This document shows positions 1 to 12,400 of a DNA stretch of 64,000 nt, one piece after another; the stretch's first letter is position 1; each line of letters begins with the position of its first letter. The notes under the pieces were generated by a model. The model was not told where the DNA came from. It searched no databases and saw only the letters and a program-made list of their open reading frames with translations. A program made the position numbers and the translations under genes. The stretch is from Cutaneotrichosporon cavernicola (lineage: Eukaryota; Basidiomycota; Tremellomycetes; Trichosporonales; Trichosporonaceae), in contig NC_083395.1 in NCBI RefSeq assembly GCF_030864355.1, forward strand, positions 744,001 to 808,000, in the 5' to 3' direction.

Positions 1-898
1 TTTTCCTTCTCAACCACGTGCGCATGCACAGCCAGGGCATCGAGCGACGCCCGCAGGCTCGCGTTCTCGAGCGCCAACTCCTCCGGCGTCTTGTCCGCTT
101 TCTTCTCCTCTGGGACAACGTAGAACGACTCGGAAGGCGACGGCGACTCGGTGCGGTCCTTGGTCTTCTCGCCTTTTCCCTTCCCCTTCTTCTCCTTCTT
201 GTCCTTCTTCTCGGTTCCAGCCTTGATTGGAGAGGTGACGGCCGTCGTCAGTGCCCGCGGGAACGAGATCTCCTCCATCATGTTTTCGAGCATGCCCCAG
301 AACCGTGCGAACGGGTCACCGGTATCAGGAACAGCGCCCGGGAGGAGGTAACTCTCGTCTGGAGGCTCGCTGCTCGAGATGCTGCTGTGCATGGGGGATG
401 TCGGAGCGAAACGTGGCTCCACGGGACGCATGGCAAACGGAGGCACGGACGCGCGTGCTGTCGTTAGCCCGTCTAGTCCTGGCCCACCGAGGCCACTGCC
501 AATAATTCCAGGACCGATGGACGCGGAGGAAGAGCGCTTGGGTTCGCGAGTGGGAGAAGGTGGTGAGGAGGGACGGAAGGGGTTGGGCGGGGCGTCGAGG
601 GCCGCTATGCGCCGCTCCGTGTCACGTACGAGACGTGCGTGCTGGTTGCTCAGCATCTTTAGCGTTCCTCGGTTCTGGCATCAGCAGGGTTTGGGGATGA
701 CGGACGCTGTCGTCGGCGCTCTGAGCAGCTTTGTCGAACAGTCCTTCCGCTTCACGAAATGCATTGAGGGCGCGGTCGAGCGACGTGCGGTCGGCGTCGA
801 GCCGGCGGGCGAGGATAGACGCCTGCGCCGAGAGCTGGTGTGCCTGCGTTAGCGGAGCCCGGGGTGGACTCACTTACTCTCTGCAGACTGTCTGCCAT
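1..898 (-). CDS. MIT-domain protein, Atg38/NRBF2-like (3' end outside window)
   Basis: Start ATG is at 898-896; exon 1 codes only seven residues (MADSLQR), then introns at 877-844 (34 nt) and 705-675 (31 nt). Joining the exons gives an N-terminal helical hairpin starting AHQLSAQASILARRL and continuing through NRGTLKMLSNQHARLVRD. This pattern, with rows of Ala/Leu/Arg and repeated QAS/LxxQHxRL motifs, fits an MIT (microtubule interacting and trafficking) domain. After it come a Pro/Ser-rich linker, a Lys/Glu-rich stretch and a likely coiled coil (EELALENASLRASLDALAVH) running off the window edge. An N-terminal MIT plus C-terminal coiled coil is the layout of Atg38/NRBF2, a subunit of the autophagy PI3-kinase complex. 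That identity is inference; other MIT proteins remain possible. It is divergent from RCE1 across 120 bp. Confidence 0.5.
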
Positions 899-1018
899 GG
901 TGGATGTGCTGGATGGTGGTTGGAGTGCAAACGACATGGAATGCGGGGTACCCCGCGTCACCTTGAATGTTGTCACTGTTACTTTCTTTGTTCCCTCTTA
1001 TTCATCTTGCCACCAACC

Positions 1019-2312
1019 ATGCCTTTAACGCTGGACTCGATACTCACACTCCCTCCCCCCCTCCAGACTGGCATCTCGCCCAAGGTTGCGAATGGGCTCG
1101 CGTTCGCCTTTGCGGCCTCTTACGTGGGCAGCCTGTACATCGCCCCGCTCATCCCATGGGCCGGCCGCCCATTGAAAGGCACCACGGCCGAGGACTCTGC
1201 GAGCCGCATTCCCCTCGGACACCGCGACCACCCCACGACGATGCGGATGAGGATGCGCGCTGTGAGCATGGCCACGCGACTTAGCCTCGCGGGTGTGTTC
1301 TGGACCGTCAAGACCGTTGGCAACTATGACGTCCGCGGCGCGGTACGTCAACTCTTTGTTCTGTCTGATGCAGCTCGTACCTACTCTCGACCTCCTCGGT
1401 TTGCGCTCGTCGGCCCTCCAGATGCCTTTCGCCTATCTCCTCGCGCCTACCCTCTTCCTCGGCCCTCTCGTTGCGTCATGGTTCGATGGAACGCTGCCGG
1501 GCCAGGCCAAGTTCGGCCCGTTTCACTGGGGCTTGGCTGAGCGGCGCAACTATCTCGTGGTACGTTGCGTCGTGCCTAGGACTCGAAGCTCTGTCGCCAG
1601 TCTCTACTCTTATTTGGGAGAGACTCAATCTCTACCGTGGCTTGCGCCTAACTAACCCATCGCGAACAAATCGCGCTGACCGCAGGGTCCGGTCACCGAG
1701 GAGCTCCTCTTCCGCTCATGCATCATCGGCGTGTCCATTCTCGGCGGCCTGCCCGCCTCCTGGCTCGTCTTCGGCACGCCCCTGTGGTTCGGCCTCGGTA
1801 TGACCGCCACCGACACCGCTGACTTCAGCGCACGCGCACCACGCGCTCCAGACATACCGTGACGGCGGGAAGACGCACGATGCCTTGTTGCGCGCCGGAC
1901 TCGGGTGCAGTGCGTCTCCACCAGGCGGAGCTGACCCAAGTGTTCCAGATGTCGTACACGACGCTGTTTGGCTGGTTCGCGTCATACCTCTACATTCGCA
2001 CAGGTGAGGCCCACACTAGGCCACTCCCCTTTGTCCCGCTGTTCTGTGCTGGATTGGGTCCCCATCCATTCTTTGGCCTCGCCTCTCCAATTGGCGCGGA
2101 CTTGCTGACGTGCAGGCTCTGTCCTCCCTCCCATCGTCTCGCACGTCTTCTGCAACATGATGGGCATCTATGGCCCAGGCACGGCGTCGCGCCGTCACCC
2201 AAACCACAAGCTTGGTAAGTCCTACTAGTGTTCATGGTATCTGACAGCAGCCATCTCGGTCGCGTACCTCGGGGGTATCGCGGGCTTCATCTGGGGCCTG
2301 ACAAAATTCTGA
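1019..2312 (+). CDS. RCE1: CAAX prenyl protease 2 (Rce1), ER membrane
   Basis: Seven exons (1019-1342, 1374-1559, 1686-1797, 1829-1909, 1941-2003, 2116-2214, 2251-2312) add up to 309 codons, 308 residues. The product is a hydrophobic multi-pass protein with the Rce1/ABI (CPBP) signature: RNYLVGPVTEELLFRS holds the EExxxR glutamate motif, AHAHHAL supplies the first conserved His region, and SHVFCNMMG the HxxxN motif. Rce1 removes the last three residues of prenylated CaaX proteins such as Ras and Rho GTPases in the ER membrane. Length is close to the yeast family member (about 315 residues). Three of the six introns are exactly 31 nt. The acceptor at 1940 pairs best with the GTGCGT donor at 1910, because this keeps the FQMSYTTLFGWF segment in frame. 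Confidence 0.93.
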
Positions 2313-2592
2313 TCTCGCCGCGATCTGTCGTTCCCATCTTGTCTTCTTGGTTCTTGTCGCGTCGATCCCCCACGCATCGTTCCGCCCCCTCTTTGGTGCA
2401 CCTGGCACCCAGCAATAATACCCAGACACACACCCCTTCTCCACGCTCCCTTTCTCCACGCCGCATCGTAGAGGGTAATCAGCATGCAATAGGTCCTCTG
2501 CCCAGTCCCAACGCCGCGAAGAGTTTGGAATGCCTGTGTCGGCGGAAGCTCGTGCATCGTACACCAATATACCCCAACGGAAGACCCGCTTT

Positions 2593-3312
2593 TTAAACGA
2601 CGGTGCCGGCGTTGGAGGCGATACGGGGCCAGAGGTCGGCGCACTCCTTGGCGACGCTGCCGTCAGTCTCTAACTCTCTCACCAACTGTATTTGACTCAC
2701 GGGCCGTTGATGGCGGAACCCTTCATCTCGCCCTTGGCGTTGACGATGACACCGGCGTTGTCCTCGAAGTAGAGGAAGACACCGTCACGACGGCGCCAGG
2801 GCTTGCGCTGGCGGCAGATGACGGCGGGCATGACCTTCTTGCGGAGCTCGGGCTTACCCTTCTTCACCGAAGCCATGATCATGTCACCGGGCGCGGCAGC
2901 GGGGAGACGGTTGAGGCGGGCACCGAAGCCGATGACCGAGATAACGTAGAGGTCTGGCGTTAGTGGTGGTCAAAGAGTTGCGTTTGCGCCCGCGCAGTTG
3001 GGCATTCTGTATCGCTCCCACACAACTTGCAATCCTGTCTTGCAATCCTGTTGTTCCTGCCGCCATTCGCGCACACAGCGCGCTCCTTCACATCGTTGCG
3101 CGCAGAGCCGCCCGTCTCTCCTCCCCGTCTCTCCTCTTCGCCCACAGATTTCGCCCCAACTTGTTCGCGGTGCTACTCACTCTTGGCCCCCGAGTTGTCC
3201 GCGCAGTTCATAATGGCGCCGACGGGGAGACCCTGTTGTCAGCACACGCTCGTCCTCTGCGACGCACGAGGGACATCCTGAACTTGGTGCCGGTAGCAGC
3301 GTTCTTCGACAT
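2593..3312 (-). CDS. RPL23: 60S ribosomal protein uL14 (Rpl23)
   Basis: Four exons on the minus strand encode about 139 residues starting [15 protein letters not shown]. The protein carries the uL14 core: [53 protein letters not shown], and a C-terminal end in NAGTVV. uL14 lies at the large-subunit interface near the factor-binding site, and its length matches yeast L23 (137 residues). The second intron is about 220 nt, much longer than typical for this region, while the first is 35 nt and the third 44 nt. Longer introns in ribosomal protein genes are common in fungi; no box C/D pair was seen in this one. The promoter is shared with the divergent LSH gene and carries a CACGTG site 139 bp upstream of the start. 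Confidence 0.96.
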
Positions 3313-3450
3313 TTTTGGCGGTGTGGGGTTGGTGGTGTCGGACGACGAGGACGAGAGACGTGCGTAGAGGAAATCGAACTGTTCCAGCTTGGTCCAAACC
3401 TGCCACTCACACTTGACTATCGGCGTTTTGGAAATTTGGTCACTTTCGAC

Positions 3451-3511
3451 CACGTGTGATAAAATTATTAAATAAACGTCATTACATATAAAATCACGTG
3501 ATATTCACGTG
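3451..3511. promoter_or_regulatory. Three CACGTG boxes in the RPL23/LSH divergent promoter
   Basis: CACGTG palindromes lie at 3451-3456, 3495-3500 and 3506-3511, the last two only 11 bp apart, i.e. about one helical turn. The surrounding stretch (about 3455-3510) is strongly AT-rich in an otherwise GC-rich region. It sits in the 338-bp gap between the uL14 start (3312, minus) and the LSH start (3651, plus). CACGTG is the classical bHLH (Cbf1/Pho4-type) site; the binding factor here is not known. Confidence 0.6.
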
Positions 3512-3650
3512 GAGTTGAATCAACTTGAGCAATGTAAGGCGCGTCCCTGCCCGTGGCCCTGATGGCCTGTTGTCCCATGGTCGCAACCAAACGCGTCTGT
3601 CATCTGTTTGTGTTGTTAGTTTGTACATTACCATTAGTCTTAAATCCACG

Positions 3651-6600
3651 ATGCGCACAACCAGCGCATCTGCCGTCCCATCACTCGTCTCTGCTGATGA
3701 CGCACCTTCCTCCATGGTCTCTTCCCCACGTACACCCTCCGAGGCTGATCATGACCAACCTCCTCTCCTCAATGACAAGGACAATTTGGGCGCAAACGAG
3801 GTCGAGATCAAGGACGAGGAGCCAGAGGCCGTCGATCCAGAAGTAGGTCGTTCCTCATCGGTGCGAGCGTCCACTGACATGCCTCTTACGCCTCTACTCG
3901 TCCCCATTCTCATCATCACATTTCACCATCGCCATGAACTTCACCTCACCTCCCCGCATCACTCCTGGCATGACTCTCACTGAAAAGGAAGCCGTGCGCG
4001 CCAACAGACTCAAGTTCCTTCTGGACAAGTCGGAGATCTACGCCAAGGTCATTGGTGACCGCATGGAGCGGCAGCAGGTCGAGAAGGCCAGAACGGAGGC
4101 CCTTGCCTTGAGCCGCCGTGCGAACAGGGAGAAGCGCACCGAGGCGGGCCCGAGCCGGGAGACCCGCAGCGGAGGAAAGTCTGACGCATCACCGCTCAAG
4201 CGGAGACGGCGCGATGAGCGGCCCTCGTCCAAGCGTGTCAAGCTCGAGGTGCCCCAGGCCAAGCCAGAGCCCCGCGAGGACGACGGTGAGCCGAAGCAGT
4301 ATTCGTTCCGACAGCCCGATCTCGTCACCGGCGCGACACTGCGTGATTACCAGCTAGCCGGCGTCCAGTGGATGATCTCGCTGTATGAGAACGGTCTCAA
4401 CGGCATTCTCGCTGATGAGATGGGTCTCGGCAAGGTATGCGCCCACCCATGCCCCGCTGACATCAGACTCTGCAGACTATCTCTTTCTTCGCCCACCTCC
4501 GTGCCAAAGGGACATGGGGACCATTCCTCATCGTCTGTCCGCTTTCTGTTCTGCACAACTGGATTTCCGAGTTTGAGAAGTTCGCCCCTTCCATCCCCGT
4601 TGTGATGTACCACGGCACGCAAGATGAGCGCGCTGAAATCCGCGCGACACGCCTCCAACCGCCGCCCAACTCGAATGTCGGCAACATCCGCGAGAACGTG
4701 TACCGCAAGGGCAAGAAGCGGCCTGCTTCCGCACATTACAAGTTCAGGCGTGGCACCAACACCACCGACACATACCCGATCATTGTGACGACGTACGAGA
4801 TTTGCATCAACGACCAGAAGCATCTCAGTGGGCTGCTGTTCAAGTTCATTGTAGTGGACGAGGGGCATCGACTCAAGAACCTCGATTGCAAGTGAGTGGA
4901 CTGCCTTGCAACGCTGACGACAGGCTCATCCGTGAGCTCAAGTCGTACACGAGTGCCAACCGCATGATTCTCACGGGCACGCCCCTTCATGTTAGTTGCG
5001 TTCGTCTGTGTGGATGCTTACTCCAGAACAACCTCGCTGAGCTGTGGTCGCTCCTCAACTTTATCCTGCCAGACATCTTTGATGACCTGGACGCGTTCCA
5101 GCAGTGGTTTAATCTGGGCGACATGGGGTCGGAGGGGTTACTCGACAAGACTGCCATTGTCACGTCTCTGCATGCCATCCTCAAACCGTTCCTCCTACGA
5201 CGCCTCAAGTCGGAGGTTGAGCGTGGCCTGCCTCCCAAGAAGGAGTACCTCCTCTACGCTCCTCTTACCCAACAACAGAAGGACTTTTATCACGCGATCC
5301 TGACCCGGAACCACCGCCAGTATCTGATTAACGCCATCGCTGGCGTGAACCTGGACGCCGAGGATGTCGAGTCTCTCCTTGACGGAGAGACGCCAAGCCA
5401 GGAGACAGCCGGCCGCGCCACACGTGACAAGGCTGAGATCAATTACCGCATCGAAGAGAACGACCACAAATACATACGCAACCTTGAGAAAGCTGCTGGG
5501 ACAAAGGCCGTCATGGCCAAGCCGAAGGGTCATTCAACCAAGGAGCAGCAGGCGCTGCAGATCAACAATGCCAGTGAGCTTCCGCGTAAGTACACGCGCT
5601 GACGTGCAGTCAAGACGGTCAACAACATGCGCTTGCAGAACCTTATCATGCAGCTGCGCAAGATCTCGTCCCATCCTTTCCTTTTCTACTGGCCCACAGA
5701 CCCGGAAACGGGGGAGGAGATTGTTGACGAGAGGTTAATCAATGCTAGTGGCAAGATGCTGCTTCTGAACCGCCTCCTCGATGCACTCTTCGCCAAGGGC
5801 CACAAGGTCCTGATCTTCTCGCAGTTCACGACCATGCTCGACATTATTGTGAGTTTCTCGAACCCCAGATGTCTAACTCGTCATAGCAAGACTGGGCCAC
5901 CCTGTACAAGGGCATCAAGCTGTGTCGTATCGACGGCACCACGACACAGGAAGAACGTCGCTCACAGATGGACGAGTTCAACAACGGCGGGGACAGCCCC
6001 GACGCCTGCAAGCTGTTCATCCTCAGCACACGTGCTGGTGGCCTTGGTATCAACTTGGTGGCGGCCGATACGGTCATCTTCTTCGACCAGGACTGGAGTG
6101 GGTTCGTCACATCAGTCGTAGCTGACTTGCAGATCCCCAGATGGACTTGCAGGCGCAGGACCGTGCGCACCGTATCGGCCAGACCAAGCCTGTCCTCATC
6201 TTCCGTCTGGTGTCTGAGCGTACGTCTTCCTCGGCCTTGTCTCATGCAGTCCGACTGACAACAGACACCGTCGAGACGAAGATCCTGCAGAAGGCGGGAG
6301 ACAAGCGCAAGCTCGAGGCCCTCGTAATCCAGCAGGGCAAGTTTGGCAAGGTCGTTGACGAGAACGGGCGCGTGTTACTCGGCCGATCCAGTACCCGAGG
6401 GCAGTCAACCGCGGACATGGCACGCGCGCTACTTGACCTCGACGGCGAGGAGATCAACGTCGCCGACGCATCCGATAAGATCATCTCTGACGCCGACCTC
6501 GAGGTGCTCCTCGACCGCTCGCCGGAAGCGTACGCGCGCCAGAAGGGCTGGGCTGCGGGTCTTGGTAAGGTCGGCCAGAAGGGCCGCGAGGCGCAGCTGG

Positions 6601-6707
6601 CCAAGGGCGAGCGCACGGCGTTCGAGGTGTTCGAAACGCAGCGCGACGAGGCTGCCGAGGGCCTCGCCCACATGTTCGAGGGCGACGGCGAGAAGGAGGA
6701 GCAGTAG
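3651..6707 (+). CDS. SNF2-family chromatin remodeller, LSH/HELLS (Irc5/MUS-30) type
   Basis: Nine exons give 882 residues if translation starts at 3651; a start at 3934 would give 836. Helicase motifs are all present: [21 protein letters not shown] (Q-motif area), ADEMGLGK (motif I), [11 protein letters not shown] (motif II, DEGH as in the LSH branch), [16 protein letters not shown] (III), [17 protein letters not shown] (V) and [13 protein letters not shown] (VI). The basic N-terminus with [14 protein letters not shown] and IGDRMERQQ resembles HELLS/Irc5/MUS-30, remodellers tied to genome stability, cohesin loading and, in plants and animals, DNA methylation. The first intron is least certain: after the donor at 3843 the only workable acceptor is at 3987, giving 145 nt. 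The intron near 5583 is best read as 36 nt (donor GTGAGC), because this preserves the family spacing in [15 protein letters not shown]. Confidence 0.9.
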
Positions 6708-6796
6708 TTTCCGTCCGGCTTATCGAGACTTCGGCATGTCCATACGCCTGAGACACCGATGTTGTAGACGATAGTGTAGAATAGATGCATGGCATA

Positions 6797-9095
6797 CTAG
6801 CGGCGGTTGCGTCCGCCTTCGCCGACGACACCCATCGTCGTGCGCTTGCTGGCAGCGACCGCAGCGGCGTCGAGCTCCGCCTCGCGCTGGATGCGCTGGA
6901 TCTCCTCGAGGACGGGCCGGTACTCATCGTACCGCGCGCTTGCGAGGTCTGGTGTCAGCTCTCTTGCTCTCACCCTTATCACTTGACTCACGGAATCCTT
7001 CCCGCCGCAGTGTTTTCCCACGGTTCCCACTGCGGTTGTACGCCATGCCGGCCCAGTACTCCCTTGTGCGCTCATAGAACATGCGCAAATTCTCGCCTGG
7101 CAAAGGGGTGGAAAGCACGTCGTCCTCGGTCCGTCCAGCGTCCTTAGACACACCCATGAACTTTGTCGCTTCACGTCGCAGCGCGTCCTTTTCCGCCTGA
7201 CTGAGAGCGGCGTGTGCCGCCTCGCGCGCCTCGCCGTCGCCCTCCTCCTCGTCCTCGAGTGCAGCGAGCTCTTCCTCCTCATCCTCCTCGTCTTCATCAT
7301 CGTCTTCGTCGTCCTCAGAGTCGGACTGCCCGTCCTCGTCATCGCTGCCAGCCCAGACCATCTCGTCGATCCCTGTTCCGCGTAAATGGTTGAAGCGGTC
7401 CAACTTTTCCAGGTTGAGGGTCACAAAGTCGTCCAGCGTATACTCGCGGGCAGGAGAAGCCGTCTCGAAAATCCCCCCGTAGATAAATAGGGTGTTCTTG
7501 ATGATGGCAAGCATCGCGTTGTACCGAGTCAGGGGGACGGTCTTTTGCGGGTCGTCGTCATCGTCGTCGTCGTCGTCGTCGTCGACAGGCATGGGGGAGG
7601 GTGACGGACTGGGCTCTCTTGTTACCATTTCATCGCCGTCGCCGTCGCCGTCGCCTTGCTCATCCGCCATGTCCATGTCGGCATCGTCGTCGCCGTTCCT
7701 CTGCTCAATTGCAATGGCCTTCCGTGCTCGCCGCTTACCGCCCTTCTTCTTCTTCTTCTTCAGGTTCAGACTGGACCACCGCCCATTTCCGGCTGGGTTG
7801 TACGCGAAACTGATGTCAGCCAATTCTCACATAGGGAGCCTCCACATGCTCTCCACACGCCCTTCACACGCCACACCACCACACACCGCTACCACAACCA
7901 CACACTCACAGGTCATTGTAGAACACTGACTCCATGCTCTCCTCATCCTTCTCCTCGTCCAGCACGCCGCCAAAGAGCACACCCATACCCTTGCTCGCCC
8001 AGTACGCCATGGACGCGCCCGAGCGCAGGGTTGGCGCGTACCCGACCTTCTTCCGGCGCTCCCACTTGAGCTGCGACAAGTCTGCGTCCATGCGCAGCAG
8101 CCAGCAGTCGTCAAGTGGCATGCCCTTTGGTCTTGTGCCCTTGACGTACTCCTTGCGGTAACCGCCATACAGTATGGCCCCCTCTGGGCAGGGGATGAAG
8201 GAGAAGCCGCTGCGTGGGCCGGGAGCGCGATCCTTGTCAATGTGCTCTATCTGATGCCACCGGAATGTGTCCATGTCAAACACCCACAGGTCGGACAGGT
8301 AGTTGGCTACCGTCAGCACGCCTCTGGTCATCACCACCACCCCTCCCTCAGCTAACTACGCCCCCGCCACACATCTAACTCACTCCTCACGCCGACATCG
8401 ATAAATCCGCCAAACAGAACCACGTAGTTCTTCCATAGCACCATGCGGTGCCCGCTGCGGCCAGTGGGCCCGCGCTTGAAATCGATCTTCTCCCAGCTGT
8501 GTGTCTTGCATGAGAACAACCACATGTCGCGGTAGTGGTGGAAGCTCGTCTGCGTCGGACTCGCGTACTCCCCGCCAAAAATGAGGATTCCCCCGCCCTC
8601 GGCCAGCCCCGCTCCTGCCACACCTGCGGCACTGCTGCGGGGCGCCGGCGCGTTCCCGCTCTTGTACTCTCGCCACTCGTCCTTGCCCACGTCATATCGC
8701 AGTACGGAAGGGTAGAATGTGGCGCGCTGCCCGTCAAAGTACTCCCCGAAGATAAGGTACAGGTGGTTGCTTTCTGACGACAGCGTCGATGGCGACGGCA
8801 AGAACAGTGCACCAGTGCGCGGCGGCGGTGGGGTCTCGAGCGTTGTCACCGTGTTCGCGGTAAGCTAACCGTCAGACATACAGAATACATAGCTCACCGC
8901 CTCGATCTCCGCCTTGTAGCGGTCGAGGATCGCGTCGAGGTCCTCCTCGTCCTCCTCCTTGGCCGCCTTGCCCTTGCCTTTTGACGAAGCCTTGATAGCA
9001 GCGGCCTCCTTCTTCGCCGCCTTGGACGCCTGCTTCTCCTTCTTGGCGGCCTTGGCGGCCGCCTTGCCTGTGTTAGCGCCCTTCTTTGGGGGCAT
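6797..9095 (-). CDS. KEL3: Kelch-repeat protein with C-terminal DUF4110 (KEL3/KLHDC4 type)
   Basis: The start at 9095 gives MPPKKGANTGK, a lysine-rich head typical of this family; an in-frame upstream ATG at 9167 looks like leader sequence. After a 33-nt intron come kelch blades such as LYLIFGEYFDGQ, GGILIFGGEY, KNYVVLFGGF, RTNYLSDLWVFD, GAILYGGY and MGVLFGGVLD. These are followed by a very acidic insert that includes an Asp run, and a C-terminal FYERTREYWAGMAYNRSG segment typical of DUF4110. KEL3/KLHDC4 homologues are conserved in eukaryotes; their biochemical role is poorly defined. The two acidic regions (near 7550-7700 and 7200-7360) are low complexity. The gene is tail-to-tail with LSH, 89 bp apart, and divergent from SPT16. 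Confidence 0.88.
7551..7585. repeat. GTC/GAC trinucleotide repeat coding for poly-Asp
   Basis: A near-perfect GTC repeat (one ATC interruption) on the plus strand codes for a run of 11 Asp in the kelch protein on the minus strand. It is a candidate length-variable microsatellite inside a coding exon. Confidence 0.85.
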
Positions 9096-9489
9096 GGTAG
9101 TTTGGTGCTGTGTGATGCAGTATGTTGAAGGCCCCGGGTTGAGAGCGATCGACACTGGAGCACTCAAGTGGAGGTCAGGAACATGGCTGCCACATAGAAT
9201 AATGCCGATTAGGTGAGGCGGAGTTAGGCGCGTCCTGAGTGATGGGGGATGACTGACTGCGACGCGTAGAGGACGTCACAATATCAATCTAACTTACGGC
9301 TGATACAGTAGTTTGGTAGAGAGTCAGCACGGTATAAACACCTATTGCCACCTTCCCTCTTCGCCTTTCAAAACTCCTCACACTCTCTCACTGGCGACAA
9401 CCGGCGCATAGCGCGGACTCAACTCCCGCGCCGATTAACCAACCCCTCCCTTCCGACGCGTTCGGCGCCTCCACTCCACCTCCACCACC
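9096..9489. promoter_or_regulatory. KEL3/SPT16 divergent promoter
   Basis: This 394-bp gap separates two divergent starts. A TATAAA box at 9333-9338 lies about 150 bp upstream of the SPT16 ATG and is followed by a CT-rich leader and a CCACCACC stretch directly before the start codon. No other gene was seen. Confidence 0.5.
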
Positions 9490-12400
9490 ATGTCCGACGT
9501 CAAGCTGGACTCCGCTGTCTTCTTCAAGCGCGCCAGTAAGATCTTTGACGCGCTGGAGGTGCGTCGTGGCGACTTATCGGGCATCCAGTAGAGTTGAGCT
9601 GACGCTTGCGCCTTGATGCCTGACACTGTTGCTCGTTTGTCATGTTGCAACCTTCCTGGCCGCCGGCGACCCCATTCTCCAGAAACCATTGGGGGACACA
9701 GCAGAACTCGCACAAGTCGATGCGATCCAGATCTTTCTCGGCGACGCAGGTGACGACTCGGCGTCATTCAACAAGACCGCAGCGCTCCAGGTGAGTCGAC
9801 GAAAGCCTGCGGTGACGGAGTGCGACCCACCTTGGCCAGGTGTGTTGGCTTGAGCTGACTCATCCCGCAGACCTACTTGTTAGGCTTCGAGTTCCCTTCC
9901 ACGATCATCATTGTCTGGAAGTCGTCCAAGAAGATCACGTTCGTGTGCAGCTCGTCAAAAGGTTAGTACCGTGCGCAGTCTTGCAGCTGACATGCCAGCG
10001 AAGATCTTGCGCCAACTTCAGTCACAACAAGGGATCGAGATCGACGTGAGAGTGCGCGCCCCGAAGGATGAATCCACGGCTCGCGTCATCCCTGACCTCA
10101 TCCTGTCGCTCGCCGACATGAAGCTCGGCGTCATTCCCAAAGACAAGACGAGCGGCAAGCTTTCCGATGAGTGGAACACAGCGTGAGTGGAAACGGCGAC
10201 CTGGTGATGGCGTGGCTGACGTCAGCATTGCGGAAGCCAAAGGAGGCCTCCAGACTGTGGACGTCACTGTTGCTATGTCGGCCGTCCTTGCCGTCAAGGA
10301 CCAGGACGAGATTGTGAGTACAGCCGAAGTAGCTGCTAACATGCTACAGGACGCGACCGTCACTGCTGCGCGCTTAGTCTCGACGTGTATGGAGAAGTAC
10401 TTCAAGTCGAAGATGGAGGCGTTAATCGACCGTGGCACGGAGATCACCCACGAGGCATTCTCTCAACTGGTCGAGGAGAAGATTGGCAACGACGACAAGG
10501 GTGCGGACATGAAGCTGTGGAACAAGAATCCTAAGCTGGCGAACGTCGACTTTACCAACACTGACTGGGTCTACTCGCCCATCATCCAGTCGGGTGGCGA
10601 GTACGACCTGCGTGTGTCGGCATACTCGAACGAGAACCCCCTCAAGCCTGGCGTCATCCTCTCCAGCCTGGGCATTCGCTACAAGTCATACTGTGCTAGC
10701 TCCGCGCGGACATTCATGATCAACCCCTCCAAGGTAAGCAAAGACACGAAGCCAGATTCTGACGCCGGCGCAGAAGCAGGAGTCCAACTTCTCCACTCTA
10801 TTGGACGTGCGCTTAGAGGTGATCAAGATGTGCAAAGCAGGTGTGGCCGTCAGAGACCTCTACAATACCGCCCACGCGGCGTTCCAGGAGCGCGGACTGG
10901 GCGGACACTTTCCCAAGAACATTGGGTTCGCGTGTGGACTTGAGTACCGAGACAGCTCCTTCTTACTTGCCCCTAAGAATGAGCGTAAGCTGGAGACCAA
11001 CATGACCCTGGTCATCTCTCTTGGATTACAGGATCTTCCCGACAAGAACGGCAAGTGAGTGTTGCGCGACACTGTGTGACATCGCTAACCGTACAGCTAC
11101 AGTCTTCTCCTCTCTGACACCGTCCAGGTCGGCCCGAACGCCGGCACCTCTCTCACCGAGGGCTGCGTCAAGCTGCGTGACGTGGTCATGGAGCTGGACG
11201 ACGAGGACGAGCCCGAGCCTGAGCCCAAGCCCAAGCCCAAGGCGGCTGCCGCCAAGCCGAAGAAGTCTGTGAGCAACGGGACCACGAAGTCGCCAGCCAA
11301 GACTCGCGGTGCTGGAACTGTCAAGGCGACCCGTGGAGCTCAGCGCGAGCAGGTCGAATCGACGACCGAACAACGTATCAAGCTCCACCAGCAAGAGTTA
11401 CACGCGCAGCGCAAAGCCGCTGGCTTGAAGAAATGGGCCAACGGTGGCAAGGGAAATGACGAGGGCAGTGGCAAGGTCATTAAGAAGTTCGAGTCGTACA
11501 AGCGTGAGGAGCAACTTCCCAGCATTGTGTCCGAGCGGCGAATCTATGTTGACGAGGGACGTCAATCGGTCGTCTTGCCCATCAACGGCTTCGCGACACC
11601 TTTCCACGTCTCGATCATCAAGAATGTCTCCAAGATTGAGGAGGCCGAGCATCTTGCCCTGCGCATCAACTTCCAGTCGCCAGGTCAGATTGCGGGCAAA
11701 AAGGAGGACATGGTGAGCGACTGAGTATCTCATCTATGGCTGACTTCCAAGCCCTTCGAGGACCCCGACGCCACGTTTGTGCGTTCCCTCACGTTCAGGT
11801 CCAAGGACAAGCGTCACATTGAAAAAGTCTTCACTCAGATTTCTGAGCTGAAGAAGGCGGCGACCAAACGCGAGGCTGAGCGCAAGGAGATGGCGGATGT
11901 CATCGAGCAGGAGCGACTGATTGAAATCAAGGGCCGGCATCCGTACGTGCTCAAGAACCTCTTCCCCCGCCCAAACATGGAGGGCAAGAAGATGGATGGC
12001 AATCTCGAGATACATTCCAACGGCATCCGCTTCCGTCCCGACACCATGCCCGGCAAGACCCCAGACAAGGACCACAAGATCGACTTGCTGTTCAGTAACA
12101 TGAAGCATTTGTTCTTCCAGCCCAGCGAGAAGGAACTCATTGTGCTCCTGCATGTCCACCTCAAGGCGCCAATCATGATCGGCAAGAAGAAGACATGGGA
12201 CGTCCAGTTCTACCGCGAAGTGTCCGACATGAACTTCGATGAGACCACCGGCAAGCGACGCAAGGCTCGCTACGGCGACGAGGACGAGATCGAGCAGGAG
12301 CAAGAGGACCGCCGGAGGCGCGCCGAGCTGGACAAGATGTTCCAGGCGTTCGCAAAGCGCGTCTCGGACGCCGCCCAGCAACAGCAGTACGAGATCGAGG

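Noticed and set aside
5586..5609. A possible 24-nt intron in the LSH gene (GTAAGT to GCAG), which would be extremely short.
   Set aside because: A better donor, GTGAGC, lies 12 bases upstream; using it gives a normal 36-nt intron and keeps the residue spacing of the family around the INNA...MRLQN block.
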